Assembly: GCF_013415885.1 (NCBI RefSeq)
Contig: NZ_CP058910.1
Coordinates: 3,286,001 to 3,350,000 of the forward strand
Direction of reading: 5' to 3'
DNA from: Halosimplex rubrum
Lineage (GTDB): Archaea > Halobacteriota > Halobacteria > Halobacteriales > Haloarculaceae
DNA length: 64,000 bases
Shown here: positions 54,538-63,286 of the stretch, piece after piece
Numbering within the stretch: the stretch's first letter is position 1
Layout of the letters: every line of letters begins with the position of its first letter
The notes under the pieces: generated by a model
Databases searched by the model: none
Told to the model about the DNA's origin: nothing
What the model saw: only the letters and a program-made list of their open reading frames with translations
Program-made: the position numbers and the translations under genes

Positions 54538-55302
54538 ATGGCGCAGACCGCGCGGAACACGGTGAAATCGGTCGAACGCACGTTCCGGATCATCGGTGGG
54601 CTTCAGGAGCTGGGGGGCGCTGGGGTGACGGAGCTGTCGACGCACCTGGATCTTCCGAAGAGCACGGTCCACAACTACCTGAGCACGCTGGAACAGGAGG
54701 CCTACGTCGTCAAGGCCGACGACGAGTACCGCATCGGCCTCCGCTTTCTCGAACACGGCGCGTACGCCCGCAACCAGTCGCAGATCTTCGAGATCGCCCG
54801 GCCGGAACTCGACCGGCTGGCCGGCGAGACAGGCGAGCTCTGCAACCTGCTCGTCGAGGAACACGGCAAGGGCACCTACCTCTACCGGACCCGCGGCGAG
54901 AACGCCGTCCGCGTGAAAGAACACGTCGGCAACCGCGTCTGTCTCCACAGCACGGCGCTGGGCAAGGCGATCCTCGCCTACTGCTCCGAGGAGCGCGTCG
55001 ACGAGATCATCGACCGCCACGGCCTCCCCGAGACCACTGACCGCACCGTCACCGACCGCGACGAACTGTTCGAGACCCTCGCCGAGATCCGCGAACGCGG
55101 CGTCGCGTTCGACGACGAGGAACGCCTGTCGGGCCTCCGCTGCGTCGCCGCGCCCGTCCTCAGCAACGACGACCGCGTCCTCGGCGCTATCTCCGTCTCC
55201 GGTCCCTCCCACCGCTTCGAGGACCACCGCTTCCGCGAGGAACTCCCCAAGCGCGTCCTCGAAACCGCCAACGTCCTCGAACTCAACGTCACCTACTCGT
55301 AA
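54538..55302 (+). CDS. IclR-family transcriptional regulator, second copy
   Basis: A 254-residue regulator with the winged helix KSVERTFRIIGGLQELGGAG, HLDLPKSTVHNYLSTLEQEA and YVVKADDEYRIGLRFLEHG, then an effector domain with CLHSTALGKAILAYCSEERV, GVAFDDEERLSGLRCVAAPV and LGAISVSGPSHRFED. The layout repeats that of 33.7-36.0 kb: dehydratase followed by IclR on the plus strand, isomerase-led pair divergent. It probably controls the dehydratase and perhaps the divergent isomerase operon. Confidence 0.93.
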   Translation: MAQTARNTVKSVERTFRIIGGLQELGGAGVTELSTHLDLPKSTVHNYLSTLEQEAYVVKADDEYRIGLRFLEHGAYARNQSQIFEIARPELDRLAGETGELCNLLVEEHGKGTYLYRTRGENAVRVKEHVGNRVCLHSTALGKAILAYCSEERVDEIIDRHGLPETTDRTVTDRDELFETLAEIRERGVAFDDEERLSGLRCVAAPVLSNDDRVLGAISVSGPSHRFEDHRFREELPKRVLETANVLELNVTYS

Positions 55303-55691
55303 CCGGTCGTTACGACACTTATCTTATAATTCGTCGTTCTCTTACGACTTCCGTCTTCTCTCCGCCTTGGCCGGCCGACACAGCGTATACTGTGAATACG
55401 CTACTGTATCGAGTTACGAGCCCGTTCCACCGAGATGCCTTCGAGGGTAGTCGAATATCTGTCCCCTCGTCGTTCCGCCGGCTCTGTGGCATGTATTAGT
55501 CCAGAAACTCTCCAAGGGACGTTTTCGGGGCAAAATTCACGTTCCTCCCCCAGAGGTCTCGATACGGGCGGGATCCGTATTATACAGATGCGAATGTATA
55601 TATCTTCACTGATGTTTCGAAGTGGATCTGGACGCCGAGCGCCGGAGCGGCAGACGAAACCCCCTTGTCGCGGCGTCGCCAATCGGGGAGC
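55303..55691. other. intergenic region with T-rich end and hairpins
   Basis: Just after the IclR stop comes CTTATCTTATAATTCG and a pyrimidine-rich stretch, terminator-like. GCGTAT-actgtga-ATACGC (about 55387-55405) and ATACGG-gcgggat-CCGTAT (about 55562-55580) are small hairpins. TATATAT near 55596-55602 is the best promoter for the helicase gene, implying a leader of about 65 bases. No gene seen. Confidence 0.45.
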
Positions 55692-57632
55692 GTGACAGAC
55701 GACCAGGGGGAGCCGTCGCTGGACCGGTTCCACGAGGCGGTCGAGGCGGCGGGTAACCCGGTGTTGACGACCGAGGAAGTCGCGCGCCACGTCGACGAAC
55801 CGCGCGATGTCGTCGAGACGTGGCTCGCCGACCTCGAACGGGAGGGCTCGGTCGTGAACCGGGACGTGTCCCAGGACCCGACGGTGTGGTATCCGGCCGA
55901 GTGGACCGACTACGCCGACCGCGAGCGGTTCGTCGTCTTCCCCGACCGCCGCCAGATCGTCGTCGACCGGCCCGCGCAGTTCACGCGCGCCCAGCTCTCG
56001 CAGTTCGCCCGGCTGGTCGATACCAACGGCCAACAGGGCTACGTCTACGAGATAGACGATTCGGACGTGTGGCAGGCGCCCTACGAGGATCTGGAGGGAC
56101 TGCTCGGGACGGTTCGGGACGTGCTCCCACAGCGGTATCCGACCCTGGAGGAGTGGATCGGCGACCAGTGGAAGCGGGCCCACCGGTTCACCTTGAAGAC
56201 CCACGAGGACGGCTACGTCGTCCTCGAAGCGGCCACGGAGAACCTGATGGGCAACGTCGCCAGGCAGAAACTCGACGACGACCACCTCCGGGCGCCGATC
56301 TCGGACACCGAGAGCTGGGTCGCCGAGGAGGCGACCGCCGAGGTCAAACGGATCCTCTACGAGGCGGGCTATCCCGTCCAGGACGAGCGGGACCTGGACT
56401 CGGGCGAACCGCTGGATCTCACCCTGAATCTCGACCTACGGGAGTACCAGCACGACTGGGTGGCCCGGTTCATGGAGACCAAATCGGGCGTGCTCGTCGG
56501 CCCGCCGGGCAGCGGCAAGACCGTCGCTGCGATGGGCATCGTCGAGCGCGTCGGCGGCGAGACCCTGATCCTCGTCCCGAGTCGCGAGCTCGTCCGCCAG
56601 TGGCGCGACGAACTGCTCGCGCACACGACGCTCGACGAGTCCCAGGTCGGGGAGTACCACGGCGGGACCAAAGACGTCCGACCTATCACGATCGCGACCT
56701 ACCAGACCGCGGGGATGGACCGCCATCGACACCTGTTCGACTCCCGCGAGTGGGGACTGATCGTCTACGACGAGGTCCAGCACGTCCCCAGCGACGTCTA
56801 CCGCCGGAGCGCGAACCTCCAGACGCGGCACCGACTCGGCCTCTCGGCCTCGCCCGTCCGGGAGGACGACCTCCAGGAGGAGATCTTCACGCTGATCGGC
56901 CCGCCGATCGGCACCGACTGGGACGCGCTGTTCGACGAGGGGTTCGTCGCCGAGCCGACCGTCGAGATCCGCTACGTCCCGTGGACCGACGACGACCACC
57001 GCAACGAGTACGTCGGCAGCGAGGGCCACGAGCGCCGCCAGATCGCCGCCTCGAACCCGGCGAAAGTCGAGGAGACGCGGCGCATCCTCCGGGAGCACCC
57101 CGAGCAGAAAGCCCTGATATTCGTCGACTACCTCGACCAGGGTCGGGCGCTGGCGGCGACGCTCGACGCGCCGTTCATCAGCGGCGACACGCCCCACCAC
57201 GAGCGGGCGCGGCGGTTCGAACAGTTCCGCGACGGCTCGCTGGACACGCTGGTCGTCTCCCGCGTCGGCGACGAGGGGATCGATCTGCCCGACGCGTCGC
57301 TGGCTATCGTCGCGTCGGGACTCGGCGGCTCGCGCCGGCAGGGCACCCAGCGCGCGGGCCGGACGATGCGTCCGGCCGGCCGCGCGCTCATGTACGTCCT
57401 CGCCACGCAGGGCGCCCGCGAGGAGGAGTTCGCCCGTCGGCAGATGCGCTATCTCGCCGGCAAGGGCGTCCAGGTCCGCGAGCACACCGTCGAGGAACCC
57501 GACGAGGGCGAGAGCGACGATCGGGCGAAAGACGAGCCCACGGGGGACTCCGAGTCGGTCGGCGACGCCGACGAAGCGTCTGAGCCCGCCGAAGAAGCCG
57601 ACGACGAGGACGACGACGCCGGTGTCGCCTGA
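55692..57632 (+). CDS. XPB/Rad25-like superfamily 2 DNA helicase
   Basis: A 646-residue helicase. An N-terminal winged-helix-like and damage-recognition region (about 1-240) precedes the RecA1 domain. Walker A VGPPGSGKTVAAMG lies near residues 268-281, DEVQH near 360, LGLSASPVREDD follows, and RecA2 has ALIFVDYLDQGRALAATL, VVSRVGDEGIDLPDASLAIV and QRAGRTMRP (motif VI). The closing 45 residues are acidic and disordered. XPB-type helicases open DNA in repair and transcription. I chose the GTG at 55692, which has GGGGAG five bases upstream as ribosome-binding site; an in-frame TTG nine codons earlier is weaker. Confidence 0.92.
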   Translation: MTDDQGEPSLDRFHEAVEAAGNPVLTTEEVARHVDEPRDVVETWLADLEREGSVVNRDVSQDPTVWYPAEWTDYADRERFVVFPDRRQIVVDRPAQFTRAQLSQFARLVDTNGQQGYVYEIDDSDVWQAPYEDLEGLLGTVRDVLPQRYPTLEEWIGDQWKRAHRFTLKTHEDGYVVLEAATENLMGNVARQKLDDDHLRAPISDTESWVAEEATAEVKRILYEAGYPVQDERDLDSGEPLDLTLNLDLREYQHDWVARFMETKSGVLVGPPGSGKTVAAMGIVERVGGETLILVPSRELVRQWRDELLAHTTLDESQVGEYHGGTKDVRPITIATYQTAGMDRHRHLFDSREWGLIVYDEVQHVPSDVYRRSANLQTRHRLGLSASPVREDDLQEEIFTLIGPPIGTDWDALFDEGFVAEPTVEIRYVPWTDDDHRNEYVGSEGHERRQIAASNPAKVEETRRILREHPEQKALIFVDYLDQGRALAATLDAPFISGDTPHHERARRFEQFRDGSLDTLVVSRVGDEGIDLPDASLAIVASGLGGSRRQGTQRAGRTMRPAGRALMYVLATQGAREEEFARRQMRYLAGKGVQVREHTVEEPDEGESDDRAKDEPTGDSESVGDADEASEPAEEADDEDDDAGVA

Positions 57633-57698
57633 TGGGCCAACCGCGGGCCGAACACGTTCGGCGCCAGCGCTTGGCGTGAGCGGTTCGTACGGATCGGT

Positions 57699-58010
57699 AT
57701 GTCCGTCAGCCACGACGACGTGGAGCCGGTGACCGAGCGCGTCCACGACAACTCCTGGTCGGCGAACCTGGAGAAACCGCACCACGGCGAGGACCACGAA
57801 CTGGTCGTCTCGCAGGCGAAAGACGCCGTCGAACACACGGCGCCGGGCAACCACGTCAACCTCGTCACCCACGGCGACCACGGCCACCCCGAAACGTACC
57901 TCTACGAGGCGCTGGCGGAAGCCTACGGTGACGCCGTGGTCTACGAGTACGTCGAACAGTGCGGCTGCGGCGGGCACGTCACCCGCGCGCACGTCGAAGA
58001 AGCCGTGTAG
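57699..58010 (+). CDS. CGCGG-family small protein, candidate radical-SAM-modified peptide precursor
   Basis: A 103-residue acidic, His-rich protein (HDNSWSANLEKPHHGEDHEL, NLVTHGDHGHPETYLYEALA) ending in EQCGCGGHVTRAHVEEAV, with Cys88 and Cys90 in the C-G-C-G-G motif. From memory this is the haloarchaeal CGCGG family, described as putative radical-SAM-modified ribosomal peptide precursors. The modification and product are not established to my knowledge, and no radical SAM gene is in this window. It stands alone between the helicase and the glycine-zipper gene. Confidence 0.75.
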   Translation: MSVSHDDVEPVTERVHDNSWSANLEKPHHGEDHELVVSQAKDAVEHTAPGNHVNLVTHGDHGHPETYLYEALAEAYGDAVVYEYVEQCGCGGHVTRAHVEEAV

Positions 58011-58057
58011 TTCGGTCCGACTGCCGACCGCACCGGCGCGGACGGTACCGTTGGGCG

Positions 58058-58288
58058 TTACTCCTCGGCGGCGAGTTCGTCGCGTTCGGCCCGTTTCTCC
58101 TTGACGTCGTCGATGAACGAGTCGACGCTGACTCGCTTCTCGCCGATGGTCGCGCCGACGATGGCGCCGAGGGCGCCGCCGGTGCTGGCGGCGTTGCGAC
58201 CGACGAGACCACCGATGCCGGCGCCGACCGCGGCGCCGATAGCTGCGTAGCGAGCGCGACTCAGGACGCGTTTGATGCGTTTCTGCAT
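58058..58288 (-). CDS. small glycine-zipper protein
   Basis: A 76-residue protein: basic N-terminus (MQKRIKRVLSRARYAA), a Gly/Ala-rich hydrophobic segment with G-x-x-x-G spacing (IGAAVGAGIGGLVGRNAAST and GGALGAIVGATIGE), and a charged C-terminal helix. Glycine-zipper segments usually pack in membranes. The minus-strand TATA CATTTATC at 58312-58319 has leaderless spacing to the ATG at 58288. Function unknown. Confidence 0.75.
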   Translation of the reverse strand: MQKRIKRVLSRARYAAIGAAVGAGIGGLVGRNAASTGGALGAIVGATIGEKRVSVDSFIDDVKEKRAERDELAAEE

Positions 58289-58976
58289 ACCGTCTCATTC
58301 GCCCATCCGAGGGATAAATGTGACCCTCCCGAGAGGTCCGCGTGTCAACCTCTGGTATACCTGCAAAAAATTTAATATAAATCCGTGTAGACGTATGCAG
58401 TACGCTTCACCCACGAGGTGAGCGGTGATCCCGATGATGACCGAACTCAGCGCGTATCCGGCACGCCAGGGGGCCGAGGCCCTCGTCTGCGGCGGTGCCG
58501 GATCTGCCGTGTCCGCCGACGGGTCGGTGGACGCCGGCAAGCGGATTCCTGCGCGCGTTCGGTTCATCGGGGTCGGCCGCAATCTCGAATCGATCGCCGC
58601 GTGAAGGTCCGCAGGTCGTCCGGGCTCCCAGTCCGGTGACGGCCGTCGATTCGAGCCACCTCGGCTCTTCCTGTGACCCTGGCGTCGTGGCCACGGGTTC
58701 GTCTCGCCCGACGACGGGTTCGGAAGTCCCGTCGGTCGAGCGCGGGGCGACCCCGTCCCCGCGACGCCGCGGTCACGGTTCGCTCAGTCCCCCAGACCCG
58801 CGCCCGTTCGGCCGGCCGCCGCTCCCGCGGTGACGCCAACGCGCCGGCCTCGCCGGCTTCGAGGACGGTCGCGGCGGTGAACCAGCGCCAGCTCTGCCGG
58901 GCAGAGGCATCGCTGCGCGCTCCGGACGCCCCTCGGAGGCAGCGGGGCGGCGCGTTCGACTCGCGCCGGGCGTCGT
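58289..58976. other. long, mostly non-coding spacer
   Basis: Begins with an AT-rich block (AAAAAATTTAATATAAAT at about 58365-58382) that looks like a strong plus-strand promoter. A small candidate gene at 58434-58604 follows. The rest, 58605-58976, is G+C-rich, arginine-heavy in every frame, and I see no gene or strong structure there. Confidence 0.45.
58434..58604 (+). CDS. candidate small protein
   Basis: A 56-residue open frame (MMTELSAYPARQGAEALVCG... to a TGA at 58602) starting about 55 bases after an AT-rich promoter-like block. Composition is moderately protein-like but not acidic. No family recognised; it may be chance. Confidence 0.25.
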   Translation: MMTELSAYPARQGAEALVCGGAGSAVSADGSVDAGKRIPARVRFIGVGRNLESIAA

Positions 58977-59285
58977 ATGGCAGTCCATGCCAGCACCCAG
59001 GTGGAAGCGACGGCGGAGATAGACCTGTGGGTCCCCCGGGACACGATGGCGGACCTCGAGAGCGGCGTCCGGACTGTCGTCGCCGACGCGGCGGGCGTCG
59101 AGACGGCGGAGGTCACCGGCGTGACCGACGTGACGCCGCGGGCGACCGACATCCGCGTCACGGCGACGGTCTGGGTCGTCCTCCCCGACCACGAGGTCGA
59201 CCCCGACGCGGTCCGGGCGACCCTCGAAGACGGCTTCGGCATCATGGAGGCGAGCGTCCTCGTGGCCGAGGCGGCCGAGGCGTGA
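58977..59285 (+). CDS. conserved-looking small protein, function unknown
   Basis: A 102-residue acidic protein with two similar beta-rich halves: TAEIDLWVPRDTMADLESGV followed by VTDVTPRATDIRVTATVWVV. The alternation of hydrophobic residues suggests a small alpha/beta fold. I recognise no family. GC-ending codons and acidic composition support it as real; no clear TATA box precedes it. Confidence 0.6.
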   Translation: MAVHASTQVEATAEIDLWVPRDTMADLESGVRTVVADAAGVETAEVTGVTDVTPRATDIRVTATVWVVLPDHEVDPDAVRATLEDGFGIMEASVLVAEAAEA

Positions 59286-59416
59286 ACGGCGGTAACTACC
59301 GACGGCGACCCCGCGGCGGGGTCGTCCCGGCCATTCGCTCTCCGCGGTCACAGCGGTGTGACACCGGCGGCCGGCCGGAGCGGCGGGTTCGATCCCCGTC
59401 GGAGGGCCTGAGAGCC

Positions 59417-59551
59417 ATGTTGTGCATCATCGCGCCCGAGTACGCGTCGCGAGACGACGAGACACGGCACCGATCGACGGACGAGGAGTCGACCGACGAG
59501 AGCGACGACGACCCGACCGACGGCGAGTTTCTGACTGCAGGCCCGGTCTGA
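59417..59551 (+). CDS. candidate small acidic protein
   Basis: A 44-residue open frame, MLCIIAPEYASRDDETRHRS followed by an Asp/Glu/Ser/Thr-rich tail. The strongly acidic composition is typical of haloarchaeal proteins and unlike random frames here. It converges with the MutS-like gene. No promoter visible. Confidence 0.35.
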   Translation: MLCIIAPEYASRDDETRHRSTDEESTDESDDDPTDGEFLTAGPV

Positions 59552-59566
59552 AAACGAGTCCCGCGG

Positions 59567-61318
59567 TCAGGGCGACCAGCGGGCGTCCGAGAGGGTCCGC
59601 TGGACGGCCTCCTCCCCGACGGCTTCGGCGAGCATCTCGAAACCGGCGCGCTCGCCGCGGTCGCCGGCGTTGGCGACCAGCCGGGAGACGATGAACTCCG
59701 GCGTCGACCGCCCGACGGTCTCGAAGCGGGGCTGGTAGTCGACCTCCAGATCGAGGTCGGGAGTCAGCCCCTCTGCGAAGATGCCGTCGACGCGCGCTTC
59801 GGGCGGCAGCGGTTCGAGGTCGTCGGCGAGGTGGGTGACGAACACGCCCAGCGCGCTGCGGTCGACGCTCAGACGGACGAGCCCGTGGAGCAGGTCCGCG
59901 GCGCTGCCCGGTTCGGTGATCGCCTCGAACTCGTCGACGAGCATCAGCGTCCGACCCTCGTCGGTCAGCGGCGGGACGACGGAGCGCAGCGTCGACTCCA
60001 GGACGCCCGCGTTGAAGCTGGCGTGGCGGCGGTGGAAGACCACGGCGTCGACCACGCCGACCTCGGCCGAGTCCGCGGGGACCGGCAGCCCCATCTGGGC
60101 GAGCAGTTGCACCTGACACAGCGTCTCCAGCAGGGTGGTCTTCCCCCCGCTGTTGGCACCGGTGAGCACCGCGACGCGGTGGTCCCGCGGCGGCGCCGAG
60201 GCCGCTTCCACGTCGAGGTCGTGGTCGCCGATACCGTAGGTGACCGACTGGACCGGGACGCCCCCCGCGACCAGCGAGAGGTTCCGCGCGTTCTCGACGG
60301 CGACCGTCTCGCGGTCGACGAAGGTCGGCCGCCCGAGGTCGAACTCGTCGGCGAACCGCGCCAGCGAGACGTACAGCGCCACGTCGTCGACGGCCGCGAC
60401 CGCCGCGTCGACCTCCCCGCGGGCCGATTCGAGCGTGTCTTCGAGCCGGTCGGCCACCTCGGCCTCGCGCTCTTCGACGGCGGTCCGCAGGTCCCCCGCG
60501 AGCGCCCGCAACGTCTCGGCCACGAAGTCGCCCGCGTCGGTCGCCTCGCCCGGCATCGCCTCGCGGACGCGCGCCACGTCCACGTCCGTCTCGCTCGTCA
60601 CGTGGCGCACGAGCGTCTCCCGGAAGTCGTCGGCACCGCGCGCGCCGGACTGGACTTCCTCGGCGACGCTCTCGGGCGTGGCGGCCATGTCCTCGACGCT
60701 CGCGAGCGTCGCCCGCAGCGAGTCGAGTCGGTCGTCGGCCCCCCCGCCGATGCGGCCGTCGTCGCCGCTGAGGCCCGCGAGTGCAGCCGCGGCGTCGTCC
60801 AGCACCGCGTCGTCCAGTTCGGCGACCGGTTCGAAGACGCCCTCGGAGACGCCCGCCTCGGCGAGCGCGAGCGCGGTCCTGACCGCCGCGAGTTCGCCGC
60901 CCGCGGCGCCCTCTTCGAAGGCCGCCTCGACAGTCGCCCGGGTCTCGTCGTCGAGGGCGGTCCAGGCCTCGCGGGCTTCGAGGATCCGGTCGATGCGCTC
61001 GGCCATCTCATCGCGGGAGCCCAGCGGTGTGAGGATACGGATCCGACTGGCGGCGTCCTCGGTCAGCGCGTACTCGCCGGCCAGGTCGAGGATCTCCTTG
61101 TACACCTCGCGGGTGTCCCGCGTGGCGAGGACGTCCATCGCCTCGCCGCCCTGGGCCCGCCGGAGGATGCGCGTCGCCCGTCCCTGCGAGAGCCCGGCCG
61201 CGACCAGCGCGCGAGTGTCGGCGGTCTCGATGGCCTCGACCGCCCGCTCGACGCCCAGTTCGTCGGCCAGGAGATCCCGGGTCTTCGGCCCGATCCCCCA
61301 GTAGTCCTCCAGTCGCAT
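59567..61318 (-). CDS. MutS-family ATPase with N-terminal helix-hairpin-helix
   Basis: A 583-residue protein. LEDYWGIGPKTRDLLADELG at the start is a helix-hairpin-helix DNA-binding motif. A helical core domain runs to about residue 340, and the C-terminal ABC-type ATPase has Walker A LTGANSGGKTTLLE near residues 385-398, Walker B LMLVDEFEAITEPGSAADLL and VFVTHLADDLEPL. It resembles archaeal MutS2/MutS5-like proteins and lacks the N-terminal mismatch-recognition domain of MutS1. A role in recombination control or in rescue of stalled machinery is inference. The TATA-like ACTTTACC (minus strand, about 61341-61348) supports the ATG at 61318. Confidence 0.88.
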   Translation of the reverse strand: MRLEDYWGIGPKTRDLLADELGVERAVEAIETADTRALVAAGLSQGRATRILRRAQGGEAMDVLATRDTREVYKEILDLAGEYALTEDAASRIRILTPLGSRDEMAERIDRILEAREAWTALDDETRATVEAAFEEGAAGGELAAVRTALALAEAGVSEGVFEPVAELDDAVLDDAAAALAGLSGDDGRIGGGADDRLDSLRATLASVEDMAATPESVAEEVQSGARGADDFRETLVRHVTSETDVDVARVREAMPGEATDAGDFVAETLRALAGDLRTAVEEREAEVADRLEDTLESARGEVDAAVAAVDDVALYVSLARFADEFDLGRPTFVDRETVAVENARNLSLVAGGVPVQSVTYGIGDHDLDVEAASAPPRDHRVAVLTGANSGGKTTLLETLCQVQLLAQMGLPVPADSAEVGVVDAVVFHRRHASFNAGVLESTLRSVVPPLTDEGRTLMLVDEFEAITEPGSAADLLHGLVRLSVDRSALGVFVTHLADDLEPLPPEARVDGIFAEGLTPDLDLEVDYQPRFETVGRSTPEFIVSRLVANAGDRGERAGFEMLAEAVGEEAVQRTLSDARWSP

Positions 61319-61452
61319 GCCCGGTGGGTGGCTCCCCGCCGGTAAAGTCGTTTCTCGTCCGCTCGCCCCGATCGCAGCCCGTCCGCCGACCCGTGACGGT
61401 CGACCGGCGACCGTGACCGGGATTCTTGACGGGCGAGCGCGTAGCCCGTGCC

Positions 61453-62157
61453 ATGGTAGATCCGGGGGACCGCGACGGCGCCCGCGACGACGGTGAGTCG
61501 AACGGCGGCGGCGCGGACGCCGCGGAACCCGGTGTCGAGGCCGACGGCGAGGCGTTCCCCTGCCCCGACTGCGGCGACCCGCTGCCGGCGGACGCGCGCT
61601 TTTGCCCCCGCTGTGCGACGCCCATCGGCGAGGACGGCGAGGTCGTCGACCTCTCGGAACTCGACGGCCGCTTCGAGGAGGACCCGACGGAACTGCTGTC
61701 CGTCGAGGCCGGCGAGCGGCGGGCGTCGGGACGGGTCATGGTCGTCGCCGGCCTCGCGGTCGCGCTCCCGCTCGCGCCGCTGGCGCTCTTTCTCGTCAAC
61801 ACGGTTCGGGCGCTGTCGATATGGGGAGCGGTGCTGGTCTTCCTCGGCGGGTGGCTCGCGCCGGCCGCGTACCTCGCTCGGGCCCGCGTCCCCGCGGAGG
61901 CGTTCGCGCGGAGCTGCTACCTCGTCGCCGCCGGCACCGCGCTGATCCCGGCCGGCCTGCGCTTCGGCGGGAACGGCATCGCGGCGGGCGACCTCTCGGT
62001 GTCGGTCGCGCTCGTCACCGCCGTCGCCCTGCTCGTCGCGGGGCTGGCCGTCCTGCTGGGGACGTTCATGCGCCGCCAGGCGAGCCGGCGAGTCACCGGC
62101 GACCTGCGGGCGTTCGAGGAGGCCCGGCCCGACTCGGAGGACACCGGCGAGAACTGA
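61453..62157 (+). CDS. zinc-ribbon membrane protein
   Basis: A 234-residue protein. After an acidic, disordered start comes a zinc ribbon FPCPDCGDPLPADARFCPRC (four Cys) and four hydrophobic spans (about residues 98-118, 121-140, 152-170 and 178-202). Proteins of this build are common in haloarchaea as membrane proteins with a cytoplasmic zinc ribbon, without known function. The ATG at 61453 is preferred because a CTTGA element lies about 27 bases upstream. Confidence 0.8.
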   Translation: MVDPGDRDGARDDGESNGGGADAAEPGVEADGEAFPCPDCGDPLPADARFCPRCATPIGEDGEVVDLSELDGRFEEDPTELLSVEAGERRASGRVMVVAGLAVALPLAPLALFLVNTVRALSIWGAVLVFLGGWLAPAAYLARARVPAEAFARSCYLVAAGTALIPAGLRFGGNGIAAGDLSVSVALVTAVALLVAGLAVLLGTFMRRQASRRVTGDLRAFEEARPDSEDTGEN

Positions 62158-62158
62158 C

Positions 62159-63064
62159 TCAGTCGAACATCCCGGTCGACATGTAGCGCTCGCCGCTGTC
62201 CCAGTAGACGGTGACGACGAGCGGGTCCGCCACGCCCTCCTCGACCAGGCGCTCGGCCACGCGCTTCGCGGCGAGGTTCGTCCCGCCGGAGGACTGCCCG
62301 ACGAAGATCCCTTCCTCGCGGGCGAGGCGCCGACACTCCGCCTCGGCGGCGTCGAGGTCGACCGTCTCCACGCCGTCGAGCAACTCGCGGTCGAGGTTGT
62401 CGCTGACGAACCCCGGCCCCATCCCCTGGAAGTCGTCGTCGCCGGCCTCGCCCGTCGAGAGGACGGCGTTGTCGGCGGGTTCGACGGCGACGACATCCAT
62501 CTCGGGGAACGCCTCGCGCAAGCGACGGCCGATGCCGGAGATCGTGCCGCCGGTGCCGACGCCGGCGACGAACGCGTCGATCTCGCGGTCGCCCACCTGG
62601 TCGAGGATCTCGGGACCGGTCGACCGGTAGTGCGCCTCGGGGTTGGCGCGGTTGTCGAACTGGCGGAGCTGGACGTACTCCCCTTCAGATTCGAGTTCGT
62701 CGGCGCGGTCCTTGGCCGCGGAGATGTCGCCGTCGACGAGTTCGATCTCGGCGCCGTAGGCCCGCATGATCTGGCGCCGCTCGGGCGACTTCGAGGCGGG
62801 CATGACCAGCGTCACGTCGTAGCCCTTCGCGGCGCCCACCATGGCCAGCCCGATGCCGGTGTTGCCGCTCGTGGGCTCGACGATGGTGTCGCCCTCGGCG
62901 AGGGTACCGTCGCGCTCGGCGGCTTCGACCATCCCCTTCGCCGGTCGGTCCTTGGCCGACCCGCCCGGGTTGAACGATTCGACTTTCGCCGCGAGCGTCG
63001 CCCCCTCCGGGGCGTCGACCTCGACCAGCGGCGACCCGATGGTGTCCAGGATGCTCGAATTCAC
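62159..63064 (-). CDS. cysK: cysteine synthase (O-acetylserine sulfhydrylase)
   Basis: A 301-residue PLP enzyme making cysteine from O-acetylserine and sulfide. FNPGGSAKDRPAKGMVEAAE carries the PLP lysine, VEPTSGNTGIGLAMVGAAKG the substrate loop, AGVGTGGTISGIGRRLRE the phosphate cup, and GIFVGQSSGGTNLAA the C-terminal serine site. Length fits CysK/CysM. The start is a GTG at 63062-63064 with the minus-strand TATA CATTTAAG at 63088-63095 in leaderless position. It overlaps nothing and converges with the zinc-ribbon gene by one base of spacing. Confidence 0.95.
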   Translation of the reverse strand: MNSSILDTIGSPLVEVDAPEGATLAAKVESFNPGGSAKDRPAKGMVEAAERDGTLAEGDTIVEPTSGNTGIGLAMVGAAKGYDVTLVMPASKSPERRQIMRAYGAEIELVDGDISAAKDRADELESEGEYVQLRQFDNRANPEAHYRSTGPEILDQVGDREIDAFVAGVGTGGTISGIGRRLREAFPEMDVVAVEPADNAVLSTGEAGDDDFQGMGPGFVSDNLDRELLDGVETVDLDAAEAECRRLAREEGIFVGQSSGGTNLAAKRVAERLVEEGVADPLVVTVYWDSGERYMSTGMFD

Positions 63065-63087
63065 TATCTCGCCGTAGGACGCCCGCG

Positions 63088-63095
63088 CTTAAATG
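63088..63095 (-). promoter_or_regulatory. TATA box of cysK
   Basis: The minus strand reads CATTTAAG, about 27 bases before the GTG start; it selects that codon. Confidence 0.6.
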
Positions 63096-63286
63096 GCCCG
63101 TGACAGCGGCAGGGAGTGCGGCAGTCGGTGACGGTGCGAAATGGCGGTAGAGACGGGCCTAAATCGGCGTATTCCGGGGTTTCCTATGCAGGCCGAACGG
63201 ACTTTCGGCTACCGGGTCAACGGCAGAGTGAGCCGTTCGACGGGCGACCGTCGACGGTGACAGCACTGCGGTCTACCAGTTCAACT

